Shown one piece after another: positions 15,454 to 24,252 of a DNA stretch of 64,000 nt. The notes under the pieces are model-generated. The model was not told the origin of the DNA and searched no databases. It worked only from the letters and a program-made list of their open reading frames with translations. Origin of the DNA: DATKPA01 sp051955985. GTDB taxonomy: Bacteria; Planctomycetota; Phycisphaerae; WQYP01. The DNA is taken from positions 10,823 through 74,822 of the forward strand of contig JBQCGD010000039.1 of assembly GCA_051955985.1 (NCBI GenBank), written 5' to 3'. A program made the translations under genes and the position numbers. The number at the start of each line of letters is the position of its first letter. Position 1 is the stretch's first letter.

Positions 15454-16395
15454 TTAGTGATTCATCCAGGTGTAGGTTTGGATGAAGAAGGTGGCGGCGC
15501 GGTGGGCCTGTTTTTTTTCCATGTCGCGGTGCCATTTTCGCCAGGCGGGGCGGAGGGATTTGATAGGGGTGGGGTGATGGGGGGGGAGTTGTTGTTGGAG
15601 GGTTACTTCGATGACGTGGGTGTCGTGGTGGTCGCCGAGGAGTTGCTGGAGGGATTTGAGGAATTTGAGTTCTTTTTTGTGTTTTTTGTCGTTGAGTTCT
15701 TTTTCGATTTCGAGGGAGTAGCGGAGTTTTTTGGCGGCGATGCGGGCTTCGTGGAGGGATTGGGGGGATTGTTTTCTGGCGGCCTGGGCGAAGGCTTTTT
15801 TGAGTTTTTTGCGGCGTTGTGCGATGCGTTTGTCGAGTTCTTTTTCGAGTCTGGCGCTGGCGGCGGGGAGGCAGTCGGGTTTGGATTGTTCTTCGAGGAG
15901 GCGGGCGAGGAGGACGAGGGTGGCGGCGAGGGTGGCGGAGGTGGCGGTGGTGCGGAGTGCGGCTTCGAGGTCGGGGCGGCGGGCGTGTTCGCGGTCGATG
16001 AGTTGGCGGGCGGCTTTTTTCAAGGGGGCGGGCATGCGCCATTTCTGGAGGTGCTGGGTGGTGACATCGAGGTCGCGGAGGTCGCCGGCGGCTTGGCGGA
16101 GGGACTTGAGGCTTTGTTCGACGGCGCGGGCGGAGGTTTTGTCGAGGAGGGTGGCGAGGAGTGCGGCGAGTTCGGAGAGGCGGCGGAGGGAGACGCGGAG
16201 GTCGTGGACGAAGTCGGGGTCGAGGGGTGTTTGGGGGTCGGCGGCGTGGCGGAGGAAGTCGGCGACGTCGTTGCGGCGTTGGGTGGCGAGTTGGAAGAGG
16301 GGGGAGGGTTTTTCGTGAGGGGGCGGGGTCTGGGGGCTGGGGTCTGGAGACTGTGGGGGAGGGGTGGGCGTGGTGGAGGGGGATGGGACGGTCAT
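15454..16395 (-). CDS. CHAD domain protein
   Basis: All-helical CHAD (conserved histidine alpha-helical) protein, 313 aa. VHDLRVSLRRLSELAALL (residues about 63-80) is the first His/Arg signature and EARIAAKKLRYSLE the second; these basic helices bind polyphosphate in the family. The N-terminal 35 residues are Pro/Ser/Thr-rich and coded by the heptamer repeat described separately. It is divergent from a Ppx/GppA-type polyphosphatase gene 182 bp away, a common genomic association. The start at 16395 has a weak ribosome site, so the repeat-coded leader may not all be translated. Confidence 0.85.
   Translation of the reverse strand: MTVPSPSTTPTPPPQSPDPSPQTPPPHEKPSPLFQLATQRRNDVADFLRHAADPQTPLDPDFVHDLRVSLRRLSELAALLATLLDKTSARAVEQSLKSLRQAAGDLRDLDVTTQHLQKWRMPAPLKKAARQLIDREHARRPDLEAALRTTATSATLAATLVLLARLLEEQSKPDCLPAASARLEKELDKRIAQRRKKLKKAFAQAARKQSPQSLHEARIAAKKLRYSLEIEKELNDKKHKKELKFLKSLQQLLGDHHDTHVIEVTLQQQLPPHHPTPIKSLRPAWRKWHRDMEKKQAHRAATFFIQTYTWMNH
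16325..16357 (-). repeat. CCCCAGN heptamer repeat inside the CHAD coding sequence
   Basis: On the minus strand, degenerate 7-base units CCCCAGA/CCCCAGC lie within the CHAD gene, giving a Pro/Ser/Asp/Gln linker. The same units occur in the gap at 18391-18414 and inside the rhamnosidase gene at 20891-20920. Confidence 0.6.
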
Positions 16396-16482
16396 GATTG
16401 GTCGCCGTGAGTTGGGGGAACTTTTTGGTAGCGTACCATGGATGTGTGAATGAGCGTTGGATTTTTCTGTGCGTAGTGCCGA

Positions 16483-16500
16483 CGTCGCCTGCGGGCGACG
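16483..16500. repeat. Hairpin upstream of ppx
   Basis: CGTCGCC and GGCGACG form a perfect 7-bp stem around TGCG in the divergent gap between the CHAD and ppx genes. CATAAT at 16564-16569 may be the ppx -10 box. Confidence 0.45.
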
Positions 16501-16577
16501 GGCGTCGAGTGTCGATGCTTAATGGTTCTTCAGGGGAAACGTGGACATTTGTGGGGGAAAAAGCATAATCGGGAGGC

Positions 16578-18314
16578 ATGGTGGCTTCGCGCAGCAGCAA
16601 AAGTGCCGGGAAAAGTGGGATCGCGATGCGGTTTCATTCGAATGGGCATGCGGGGCGGGGGAAGACGGTGACGCCGGCGGCGAGTTCGCCGAAGCCGCCA
16701 CGGTCAGCGACGCCGCACGGGTTGCGGATTGCGGCGATTGATATCGGGACGAATTCGCTGCACATGGTGATCGTGGAGGTGACGGATACGCTGTCGTTCC
16801 GGACGCTTTCGTCGGACAAGGATTTGACGAACCTGGGGGCGGCGGCGCTGGTGCATCATCGGTTGTCGAAGCGGGCGATCGATCACACGCTGGAGGCGCT
16901 GGGTCGGTACCAGCGGATTGCGCAGGGGCTGGATTGCGATGTGATATTGGCGTATGCGACGTCGGCGGTTCGGGAGTCGACGAACGGTGGGGATTTTGTG
17001 CAGGCAGCGCGGCAGAAATTGGGGCTGCGGATCCAGGTGATTTCGGCGCAGGAGGAGGCGCACCTGATTTACCTGGCGGTGAAGCAGGCGATTGATCTGG
17101 GGTCGATGGGGGGGGGTGGGGGAGGCGGGCCGTCGTTGATCGTGGACATTGGGGGCGGGTCGTGCGAGTTGATCGTGGGGACGAACGAGCGGGCGGTGAT
17201 GCTGGAGTCGTTCAAGCTGGGGGCGTAGCGGCTGACGCAGCAGTTTGTGCATTCGGATCCGATGGACAAGCGGGACCGGGAGAAGCTGGAGACGCATCTG
17301 CGGAAGACGTTGAAGCCGGCGATTGAGAAGATCAAGGAATTGCGGCCGCAGCGGGTGATCGGGACGTCGGGGACGATGGAGAACCTGGTGTCGATGGCGA
17401 TTGCGCAGCATGGGGCGGAGGTGGCGCGGCACCGGCTGTTGACGCAGATGACGCGTGCGGATTTTCGGGATGTTTATAAGCGGCTGATCCGGATGACGCT
17501 GTCGGAGCGGAAGCATTTGTCGGGGCTGGATCCGGGGCGTGCGGAGCAGATCACGGCGGGGGCGATGCTGGTGGAGCATTTGTTTGACCGGTTGGAGATT
17601 TCGCACATCGATGTGTGCGATCGGGCGGTGCGGGAGGGGATGATCATCGATTACATGCAGACGCATTGGCCGAAGGTGAAGCTGTCGGTGCAGATCCGGG
17701 ATCCGCGTAGGCGGTCGGTGTTTGAGCTGGGGCGGCGGTGCAATTTTGATGAGAAGCATGCGCTGCAGGTGACGCGGTTGGCGCTGGCGTTGTTTGATAG
17801 TTTGGCTGGGATGCATCGGATGACGGCGCAGGATCGGGAGCTGCTGGAGTATGCGGCGATTCTGCATGATGTGGGGTGGCACATCGGGCATTCGGGGCAT
17901 CACAAGCATTCGCAGTATTTGATTGTGAACGGAGATTTGGAGGGGTTTTCGCCGAACGAACTGGATGTGATCGGGAACGTGGCGCGGTATCACCGGAAGT
18001 CGGCGCCGAAGAAATCGCATGGGGAGTATGTGGCGCTGGGGGCGGAGGATCGGGACCGGGTGTGGAAACTGGCGGGGATTCTGCGGATCGCGGATGGGTT
18101 GGACCGGGGGCATTACGGGAACGTGGTGCATTTAAGGACGATTGTGCGGGATGACACGGTGTCGGTGCGGGTGTTCACGCAGTCGGATCCGGAGCTGGAG
18201 TTGTGGGGGGCGCGGCACAAGGTGGACATGTTTGAGAAGATATTTGATCGGGGGGTGCGGTTGTCGGCGGAATCGGCGAAGAAGTTGCCGCGGAAGTTTT
18301 TGCTTTCGGTTTGA
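16578..18314 (+). pseudogene. ppx: Ppx/GppA exopolyphosphatase with in-frame TAG
   Basis: Exopolyphosphatase/guanosine pentaphosphatase family, about 578 codons. Part 1 (16578-17228) holds the ASKHA-type start AAIDIGTNSLHMVI and IVDIGGGSCELIV; part 2 holds the rest of the phosphatase and a C-terminal HD-like domain (AILHDVGWHIG, then HHKHSQYLI). Both parts are in one frame, interrupted only by TAG at 17226-17228 inside LGA-stop-RLTQQF, where the family has a small aliphatic residue (LGA-V/I-RLT). No frameshift is needed. The gene is either a young pseudogene, a sequence error, or read through. A restart at GTG 17247 has no ribosome site. Neighbouring CHAD supports a polyphosphate role. GGGAGG is only one base from ATG 16578. 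Confidence 0.85.
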
Positions 18315-18317
18315 GCT

Positions 18318-18375
18318 CCCCCCCCACCGACGACGACGGAAACACGAAGAGATGAAGGGACGAAGGACCACGAAG
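18318..18375 (+). repeat. CACGAAG-type tandem repeat (copy 2)
   Basis: Same arrangement as 14795-14857: a C-run, ACCGACGACGACGGAAA, then units such as ACACGAAG and GGACGAAGGACCACGAAG. It begins immediately after the ppx stop. Confidence 0.65.
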
Positions 18376-18390
18376 GGGGGGTGGACGGGG

Positions 18391-18414
18391 GCTGGGGTCT
18401 GGGGACTGGGGTCT
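18391..18414 (-). repeat. CCCCAGN heptamer repeat, intergenic copy
   Basis: Minus-strand units CCCCAGT, CCCCAGA and CCCCAGC in the gap between ppx and the DUF3309 gene; same family as 16325 and 20891. Confidence 0.6.
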
Positions 18415-18473
18415 GTGAATTTGTGGCTTCTGTGGGTTGGTGGTGTGGTTGCGCGTTGGTGGGGCCTCGTGTT

Positions 18474-18629
18474 TTAGAGTTTGCCGGCGACGATGAGGAC
18501 GATGACGATGATGAGGACGAGGCCGAGGCCGCCGCTGGGGTAGAAGCCCCATCCGGCGCTGTAGGGCCAGGCGGGGAGTGCGCCGAGGAGGAGGAGGATG
18601 AGGAGGACGAGGAGGACGGTTCGAAGCAT
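18474..18629 (-). CDS. DUF3309-type mini membrane protein
   Basis: A 51-aa protein. It starts MLRTVLLVLLILLLLGALP, has the central block WPYSAGWGFYPSGGLG and a second hydrophobic helix, and ends GKL-TAA. This is the DUF3309 pattern: two membrane segments around a conserved WPYS-GW-YPSGG turn. GGAGA lies 7 bases before ATG 18629. Function is unknown for the family; it is often present as a tiny membrane protein in proteobacteria and planctomycetes. It stands alone between ppx and a methyltransferase. Confidence 0.85.
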   Translation of the reverse strand: MLRTVLLVLLILLLLGALPAWPYSAGWGFYPSGGLGLVLIIVIVLIVAGKL

Positions 18630-18745
18630 GGCAATTTCTCCGATTCACAGTTCGCCGGGGGGAGGAATTGCAAAGGGTGTACCTCAGCCGTAATGGCGGG
18701 TTTTGAGTGGGGAGGGGCGGACGAGTTGTCGGCGGGGGAGGCTTG

Positions 18746-19504
18746 TTATTTCTCTATTTTGGCGACGTAGACCTTGGTGTCGTAGAGGAAGGCGATTTGG
18801 CCGGCGGTTTGGAATTGGTGGAAGGCTTTTTCGATGCCTTGCATGAGGGCGTGGTGGGCGGGGCCTTCTTTGGGGGCGTAGGAGGAGGAGAGGACGCGGC
18901 CTTTGAGGGCGGGGAGGTCGAGGTGTTGGGCGTTGTCGTAGCGGAAGGTTTGCATGTTGTGGCCGAGGAAGTCGCGCATTTGGGATTCGGTGACTTTGCG
19001 GTGGTCAACTTTGGCGTAGTCGGGGGAGAGGTGCTGGAGGAGGCGTTCGTATTCCTGGAGGAAGGGGGAGTCTTCGACTTTGCGTTCGTTCCAGACGAGG
19101 AGGATGTGGCGGTTGGGGCGGAGGATGCGGTGGAATTCGGCTTTGGCTTGCGGGGGGTTGAACCAGTGGAAGGCCTGGGCGGCGGTGATGAGGTCGATGG
19201 CGTTGTCGGGGAGGGTGGTGTGTTCGGCGGAGCCGTCGATGGGGTGGAAGTGGGGATGGTGGGCGAGGAATTTTTGGGCGGCGTGGCGCATGTCGGGGTT
19301 GGGTTCGACGCCGTAGACGGTGTTGCCGAGGTCGGCGAAGAGTTTGCCGAAGAGGCCGGTGCCGGAGCCGATGTCGGCGATGGTGGTTTTTTGTGGGGTG
19401 AAGATGCCGGCGGCTTGGAGGTCGGTGAGGATTTTTTGGGGGTAGGAAGGGCGGTATTTGACGTAGTCGTCGACGCGGTTGGAGAAGCGTTGGGTGGGGT
19501 GCAT
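18746..19504 (-). CDS. Class I SAM-dependent methyltransferase
   Basis: Methyltransferase of 252 aa with a Rossmann-type SAM site: TIADIGSGTGLFGKLF (motif I, about 43-58), VYGVEPNPDM (motif II acidic residue), then AAQAFHWFNPPQA and RILRPNRHILLVWNE. The N-terminal RVDDYVKYRPSYP is typical of the UbiE/COQ5-like Methyltransf_11 group acting on small molecules. Substrate unknown. GGAG lies 6 bases before ATG 19504. It is co-oriented with the GH78-like gene upstream, with a 72-bp gap that contains a short repeat. Confidence 0.88.
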   Translation of the reverse strand: MHPTQRFSNRVDDYVKYRPSYPQKILTDLQAAGIFTPQKTTIADIGSGTGLFGKLFADLGNTVYGVEPNPDMRHAAQKFLAHHPHFHPIDGSAEHTTLPDNAIDLITAAQAFHWFNPPQAKAEFHRILRPNRHILLVWNERKVEDSPFLQEYERLLQHLSPDYAKVDHRKVTESQMRDFLGHNMQTFRYDNAQHLDLPALKGRVLSSSYAPKEGPAHHALMQGIEKAFHQFQTAGQIAFLYDTKVYVAKIEK

Positions 19505-19534
19505 GGGCGGCTCCGGTTCGGACGTATAAATTAG

Positions 19535-19562
19535 CCACGAAAGACACTAAAGACACGAAAAG
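19535..19562 (+). repeat. Short CACGAAAGACA tandem repeat
   Basis: Degenerate units CCACGAAAGACA, CTAAAGACACGAAA between the methyltransferase and rhamnosidase genes; related in composition to the CACGAAG repeats at 14795 and 18318. Confidence 0.45.
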
Positions 19563-19576
19563 AGGGGATTTGTTTT

Positions 19577-22087
19577 TTAGTCGGCGAGGATTTCGTGGGA
19601 GGGGCCGGTGGCTTGGATTTGGCGTTTGCCGTTTTGCCAGTTGACGTTGACGTGGAGGGGGCCCTGGTGGGTTTGGAAGTGGCCTTTGAGGTGGTTGAGC
19701 GGGGGGCAGTGGAGGGGGCGGAGGCGGAGGCGGTTGTCTTCGAGGGAGGGGGGTGCGATGCCGAGGGCGTGGCGGGCGAGGAAGTAGAGGGGCCAGGCGG
19801 ACCAGGCGTGGCATTCGGAGCGTGCGGGTTCGAAGGATTCGGGCCAGGTGGTGGAGCCGCGGGAGAGTGCGGTGCGGAAGGGGGCGAGGAGGGGCCAGAG
19901 GAGGTCGCCCATGCGGAGTTTGGCGAGGGCTTCGGCGACGTAGAAGAGGAAGTAGAGGGAGGCGGGGGCGATGAAGCGGGATTCGTGGGATTGGGGGGAT
20001 TCTTTTTCTCCGCCCCCCCCCCAGGGGACGGTTTCGTTTGGCCAGAGGACGTTGGCGGGGTCGAGGGCGGTGGTGAGTGCGCGGCGGGCGTCGGAGGGGG
20101 AGAGGAGGTCGGCGAGGATGGCGAGGGCCTGGGCATGCTGGGAGTAGATGCCGGGCTTGCCGCGATGTTGGGCGATGGGGATGTCGGCGAGGAGGCCTTT
20201 GCGGGGGTCGAAGAAGGTATCGAAGATGCGTTGTTTGAGAGCGGCGGCGCGGGAGTTGTAGAAGTTGCCGGAGCCGGGCTTGGCGCGGTCGTAGATGCGG
20301 GTGGCGGATTGGAGAGCGAGGAGGTAGAGGAGGTTGATGTTGGCGGAGGTGCCGGTGTAGGGGGGGATTTTGCCGGGGGCGGAGGGGGCGTCGGGGGCGT
20401 GAGGGGGGATGCCGTTGTGCCAGCCGTTGACCCAGTCGAGGAAGGGCCAGTAGGGGATGTAGCCGATGAGGCCGGTGTCGGTGTCGGTGAACTGGGTGAA
20501 CCAGTTGAGGATGGGTGCGATGCCGGGGCGGAGTTCGGCGACGAGTGCATCGTCGCCGGCGTGTTCGAGGTAGTCTTCGAGCATGAGGATGTAGATCAGG
20601 GAGAAGGTGGGGATGATCTGGGGGGAGCTGCTGGGGTAGCGGGATTGGGTTAAGCCTTCGGGGAGGCGGGAGCGGTCGAAGGCGCGGAGGGCCTGGACGG
20701 GGAGGGTGAGGTCGCCGCCCCCCCCCGTGGTGAGGTAGGTAAGGAGGCATTGGATGCGGGCGTCGCCGATGTATTGGAGCTGCTCGTAGTAGGGGCAGTC
20801 CATGTAGGTTTCCCAGGTGCAGTTTTTGAGGGTTCGCCAGGAGGTGTCGATTATTTTTTGCAGAGTGGCGGAAAGAGACTGGGGGGCGGCGGGGCCTGGG
20901 GACTGGGGGCTGGGGTCTGTGGGAGGGGCGTTGGGGAGGAGTTCGAGGGAGAAGTCGGGGGTGAGGGGGTAATTGGTGGCGAGGAGTTCGAGGGTGGCGA
21001 GTTCGCCGCCGTGGGGTCCGGCGTGGAGGGTGAGTTCGAGGAAGCGGAAGGAGCGCCAGTGGGGGGCGTCGAAGGTGAAATCGGTGGGCCCCCCTGCCGG
21101 GGTGGGGTCGAGGAGGAATTCGTCGGTGAGGGGGAGGAGGGTGGTGTTGGGGGTGTCGAGGGAGAAGGATTTTTTTGGCGGGGTGGATTGGGTGAGGAGG
21201 ACTTCGCTGGCGGTGATTTTGCAGTGCGTGCCGGCGCCTTTGAGGTGGAGGCGGTAGTAGGCGTTGACGTGTTCGCCCATGTCGAGGCGGAGGGTGGCGG
21301 ATTCATTTGGCGCGAGGTGGAGGTGGTGGGTGTCGGTATCTTTCCAGGTGTTGTTTTCGAGACGGAGGGTGTGGCGGGGGAAAACGGGGCGTTCTTCGGG
21401 GAAGGTGATTTCGCGCTGGGTGAGCCAAGGGCGGGCGTTGGGGCCGGCGGGGGCGGCGGGGTCGGCTTTGAAGTAGGGTGGGTCGAAGAGGGCGGGGGAT
21501 TGCCAGCGGGGGTCGGTGGGGGATTTGGATTTTCGCCAGTCGGGGGGATAGAGGGCGCTGCGGTGGCGTTCGGGGAGGCCGATGGCGAAGAAGGCGGCGG
21601 TTTGGGGGAGGGGGAGGAATTCGGGGGCGCCGGCGGGGAAGGCTTGCCAGGAGTTGTCGGTGCCGGCGGTGGCGAGGAGGCGGTCGGATTCGTCGAGGAA
21701 GCGGATGATGGCGAGGAGGCCGGGGGTTGGGCCGGGGATTTCGGCGGTGGGGGCTTCGGGGGGGGCGGGGAGGTAGCGGACCTGGGCCCAGAGGTGGAGG
21801 GGTTTTGCGGGGCCGTCGGATTCGAGCTCGTAGGGGTCGAGGGAGCGGTGGAGGGGGTCGGTGCGGGCGGGGCCGCGGCCGAGGGGTTCGCGTTCGTCGT
21901 TGAGCCAGAGGGTGTAGCGGCCTTCGGCGGAGAGGTGGAGCTGGATGCGGCGCGTGCCTGGGGGTGGGAGGAGTTCGGCGTGGAAGAGGGCGAGCTGGTT
22001 GCGCGGGGTTGGGGCGGGGAAGCGGGGCCAGATCCAGCGGGCGGGGGTGTCTTTGAGGGGGAGGAACCAGTGGGGGGTGATGGGCAT
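19577..22087 (-). CDS. GH78-like alpha-L-rhamnosidase
   Basis: Glycoside hydrolase of 836 aa, probably inverting, removing terminal alpha-L-rhamnose. The N-terminal half has beta-sandwich domains (RRIQLHLSAEGRYTLWLND at about 41-60); the (alpha/alpha)6 catalytic domain begins near residue 405 with NCTWETYMDCPYYEQLQYIGD, the GH78 DCP-YYEQ-GD signature, and runs to about 760, followed by a small beta domain. No signal peptide is seen, so it is probably cytoplasmic. A Pro/Ser linker at about 388-400 is encoded by CCCCAGN heptamer repeats, an unusual intrusion. GGAG precedes ATG 22087. Confidence 0.78.
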   Translation of the reverse strand: MPITPHWFLPLKDTPARWIWPRFPAPTPRNQLALFHAELLPPPGTRRIQLHLSAEGRYTLWLNDEREPLGRGPARTDPLHRSLDPYELESDGPAKPLHLWAQVRYLPAPPEAPTAEIPGPTPGLLAIIRFLDESDRLLATAGTDNSWQAFPAGAPEFLPLPQTAAFFAIGLPERHRSALYPPDWRKSKSPTDPRWQSPALFDPPYFKADPAAPAGPNARPWLTQREITFPEERPVFPRHTLRLENNTWKDTDTHHLHLAPNESATLRLDMGEHVNAYYRLHLKGAGTHCKITASEVLLTQSTPPKKSFSLDTPNTTLLPLTDEFLLDPTPAGGPTDFTFDAPHWRSFRFLELTLHAGPHGGELATLELLATNYPLTPDFSLELLPNAPPTDPSPQSPGPAAPQSLSATLQKIIDTSWRTLKNCTWETYMDCPYYEQLQYIGDARIQCLLTYLTTGGGGDLTLPVQALRAFDRSRLPEGLTQSRYPSSSPQIIPTFSLIYILMLEDYLEHAGDDALVAELRPGIAPILNWFTQFTDTDTGLIGYIPYWPFLDWVNGWHNGIPPHAPDAPSAPGKIPPYTGTSANINLLYLLALQSATRIYDRAKPGSGNFYNSRAAALKQRIFDTFFDPRKGLLADIPIAQHRGKPGIYSQHAQALAILADLLSPSDARRALTTALDPANVLWPNETVPWGGGGEKESPQSHESRFIAPASLYFLFYVAEALAKLRMGDLLWPLLAPFRTALSRGSTTWPESFEPARSECHAWSAWPLYFLARHALGIAPPSLEDNRLRLRPLHCPPLNHLKGHFQTHQGPLHVNVNWQNGKRQIQATGPSHEILAD
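20891..20920 (-). repeat. CCCCAGN heptamer repeat inside the rhamnosidase gene
   Basis: Minus-strand units CCCCAGC, CCCCAGT, CCCCAGG lie in frame within the 19577-22087 gene and code for TDPSPQSPGP, a short disordered linker just before the catalytic domain. Confidence 0.6.
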
Positions 22088-22230
22088 GGGGGCTCCGCGT
22101 GCGAGATGGGGAGATGGTATCGGCGGAACACGGAGAAATCCTGCGCGGCTTCAACTATTTGCAATGGCTACGAAAGCCCGAGCGATCTGCGCACGAGATG
22201 TCGAACGGAGGGGCGGCGGCGTAATCGGCC

Positions 22231-22569
22231 TCAGCCCTGTCGACCCATTCTCGCATTGCGGGCTTCATGAAGGGTGATTCCTTTGGCTTTCACTTCGCCG
22301 AGGAATGGGTCGCCTTGATGCACGCGGCGACGGAACTCTGTGGGGGTGCGGACGAGGAGGTCGAGAGGGAAGGACCTGGGAAGTGCGAGGCGGATTCTGG
22401 CGGCGGCCCGGGCGCTGGAGCCGCGGTGGGGCATGATGACCATCAGGTCGACATCGGAGTCGGCATGGGGTCGGCCGTAGGCGTAGGAGCCAAAGAGGAT
22501 CACCGCGGTCGGTTTGAACCGGGTGACGACTTGATCGGCAAAGGCCTGAATGTCAGCGCGTGAGACCAT
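22231..22569 (-). CDS. Minimal nucleotidyltransferase (MNT-type)
   Basis: Pol-beta-like nucleotidyltransferase of 112 aa. ILFGSYAYGRPHADSDVDLMV (residues 24-44) is the GSxxxG-DxD signature with both metal-binding Asp. Such proteins usually act as antitoxins that AMPylate a HEPN partner. The 143 bp downstream of it are too short for an intact HEPN gene and none lies upstream, so it may be a solitary remnant or work on a distant partner. A TAAAAT box placed 6 bases before ATG 22569 suggests a leaderless transcript. Confidence 0.82.
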   Translation of the reverse strand: MVSRADIQAFADQVVTRFKPTAVILFGSYAYGRPHADSDVDLMVIMPHRGSSARAAARIRLALPRSFPLDLLVRTPTEFRRRVHQGDPFLGEVKAKGITLHEARNARMGRQG

Positions 22570-22575
22570 GATTGG

Positions 22576-22581
22576 ATTTTA
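22576..22581 (-). promoter_or_regulatory. -10 box immediately upstream of the MNT gene
   Basis: TAAAAT on the minus strand ends 6 bases before the ATG at 22569, so transcription would begin at or next to the A of the start codon. There is no Shine-Dalgarno. Same geometry as at 53843. Confidence 0.35.
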
Positions 22582-22648
22582 CATGGCGATGGACGGGAGA
22601 AGAAGGTCGCTTTTTTGAGGGCGCCTCGCTCCGCATCGGCGGTAACGG

Positions 22649-22662
22649 CCGCCTGAAGGCGG
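22649..22662. repeat. Stop-adjacent hairpin after nuoN
   Basis: CCGCC and GGCGG pair around TGAA, 10 bases past the nuoN TAA. No T-run follows, so it is not a standard intrinsic terminator. Confidence 0.5.
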
Positions 22663-22672
22663 AACTACGTAC

Positions 22673-24193
22673 TTAGCGGGCGAGGGTCATTTGCGGGTGG
22701 GCGGGGGGCAGGGGTTTGTTGTTGAGGTTGCTGCTGATGAGGAATGAGGGGGCGAAGAAGAAGGCGATGACGCCGAGGGTGCAGAGGACGGCGGTGAGGC
22801 GGATGGGGAGAGCGCGGCGGACGGCGAAGGGGTAGAGGGGTTCGCGGAGGTACATGGCGGCGATGATTTTGAGGTAGTAGCCGGCGGCGATGGCGGCGTT
22901 GAGGACGACGATGATGGCGAGGCCGGTGTGGTGGGAGTTGAGGGCGGCCTGGACGATGTAGAGTTTGGCGAGGAAGCCGATGGTGAGGGGCATGCCGATG
23001 AGGGAGAAGAGGCAGAGGGAGAGGGTGAGTGCGGCGGCGGGATATTCGCGGGCGATGCCGGCGAGGTCGTCGAGGTCTTCGGCGCTGTCGGCCTTGCCCT
23101 GGAGGGAGATGAGAACGGCGAAGGCGCCCATGTTCATGAGGGCGTAGCTGGTGAGGTAGAAGAGGGTGGAATCGACGCCGTCCATGCCGTTGGGGGTGAG
23201 TGCGCCGGGTCCGGCGACGAGGCCGACGAGCATGTAGCCGGAGTGGGCGATGGAGGAGTAGGCGAGCATGCGTTTGATGTTGCGTTGGAGGAGGGCGAGG
23301 ACGTTGCCGACGGTCATGGTGAGGATGGCGATGACGCTCATGACGGCGAGGAGTGTGGAGCCGGGGGTGACGACGTGGGGGACGAGGTTCCAGTTGAAGT
23401 CGATGAGGGTGAGGGTGGAGATGATGGCGACCATGCCGGCGGTTTTGGGGGCGAAGGCGAGGTAGGCGGTGACGGGGGTGGCGGCGCCCTGGTAGACGTC
23501 GGGGGTGTAGAAGTGGAGGGGGACGGCGGCGATTTTGTAGCAGACGCCGAGGATGACCATGAGGAGGCCGATCAGGGCGAGGGGGGTGACGGGGTGGGAG
23601 AGGAAGTAGGCGTGGATATCGGCGAAGCGTGTGACGCCGGTGGCGCCGTAGAGGTAGGAGAAGCCGAAGAGGAAGATGGCGGCGGCGAGTGCACCGAGGA
23701 AGAAGTATTTAACGCCGGCTTCCTGGGCGATGATCTGGGAGCGGCTGGTGGCGACGAGGATGTAGGTGGGGATGGAGACGAGTTCGAGGGCGAGGAACAT
23801 CCAGAGGAGGTCGTTGACCTTGCCCATCATGGCGACGCCGGCGATGGAGAAGAGGAGCATGCCGAAGTATTCGCCGCGGTAGTTGATGTCGGGCCTGGAG
23901 GGTTCATTCTGGGAGGGCATGTTCCAGGAGGCGAGGACGGAGAAGAAGCCGATGAGGCAGGCGAGCATGGTGATGTAGTTGGGGGAGAAGTAGAGTGCGT
24001 GGGGGAAGGCGTTGCGGGGGTAGGCCATGCCGGAGGTCCAGGCGACGGCGAGAGCGACGAGGCAGGCGATGGCGGCGAGGACCTGGGTGGACTTGCGGAC
24101 GGCATCGCGCGAGGAGAGGCCGAGGAGGGTGGCGGCGCAGGCGGCGACGATGAGGATGATCTCGGGGAGGAGGTATTGGACGGCGATTTCCAT
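22673..24193 (-). CDS. nuoN: NADH-quinone oxidoreductase subunit N
   Basis: Antiporter-like membrane subunit of complex I, 506 aa with about 14 transmembrane helices. The family core is clear: VSIPTYILVATSR, AGVKYFFLGALAAAIFLFGFSYLYG (with the conserved Lys in AGVKYF), VPLHFYTPDVYQGAATPVTAYLAF and NIKRMLAYSSIAHSGYMLVG. AGGA precedes ATG 24193. It follows nuoL after only 59 bp; the nuoM gene that normally stands between L and N is missing here. Downstream is a hairpin and then the MNT gene. Confidence 0.94.
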   Translation of the reverse strand: MEIAVQYLLPEIILIVAACAATLLGLSSRDAVRKSTQVLAAIACLVALAVAWTSGMAYPRNAFPHALYFSPNYITMLACLIGFFSVLASWNMPSQNEPSRPDINYRGEYFGMLLFSIAGVAMMGKVNDLLWMFLALELVSIPTYILVATSRSQIIAQEAGVKYFFLGALAAAIFLFGFSYLYGATGVTRFADIHAYFLSHPVTPLALIGLLMVILGVCYKIAAVPLHFYTPDVYQGAATPVTAYLAFAPKTAGMVAIISTLTLIDFNWNLVPHVVTPGSTLLAVMSVIAILTMTVGNVLALLQRNIKRMLAYSSIAHSGYMLVGLVAGPGALTPNGMDGVDSTLFYLTSYALMNMGAFAVLISLQGKADSAEDLDDLAGIAREYPAAALTLSLCLFSLIGMPLTIGFLAKLYIVQAALNSHHTGLAIIVVLNAAIAAGYYLKIIAAMYLREPLYPFAVRRALPIRLTAVLCTLGVIAFFFAPSFLISSNLNNKPLPPAHPQMTLAR

Positions 24194-24210
24194 TCGGGGG
24201 TCCTGGAAGA

Positions 24211-24246
24211 GTGGTCAGTGGTCAGTGGTCAGTGGCCAGTCAGTCC
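24211..24246 (+). repeat. GTCAGTG heptamer tandem repeat
   Basis: Four to five consecutive 7-base units (AGTGGTC, last ones degenerate) fill most of the 59-bp gap between nuoL and nuoN, exactly where nuoM would be expected. Confidence 0.7.
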
Positions 24247-24252
24247 TTTTGG

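Noticed and set aside
17229..18314. Independent second gene starting at GTG 17247
   Set aside because: It is in the same frame as the upstream part, lacks a ribosome site and begins in the middle of a conserved phosphatase fold, so a single interrupted gene is the simpler reading.
22088..22230. A HEPN toxin partner for the MNT nucleotidyltransferase
   Set aside because: Only 143 bp are available and no frame shows an RX4-6H motif or a helical HEPN pattern of sufficient length.
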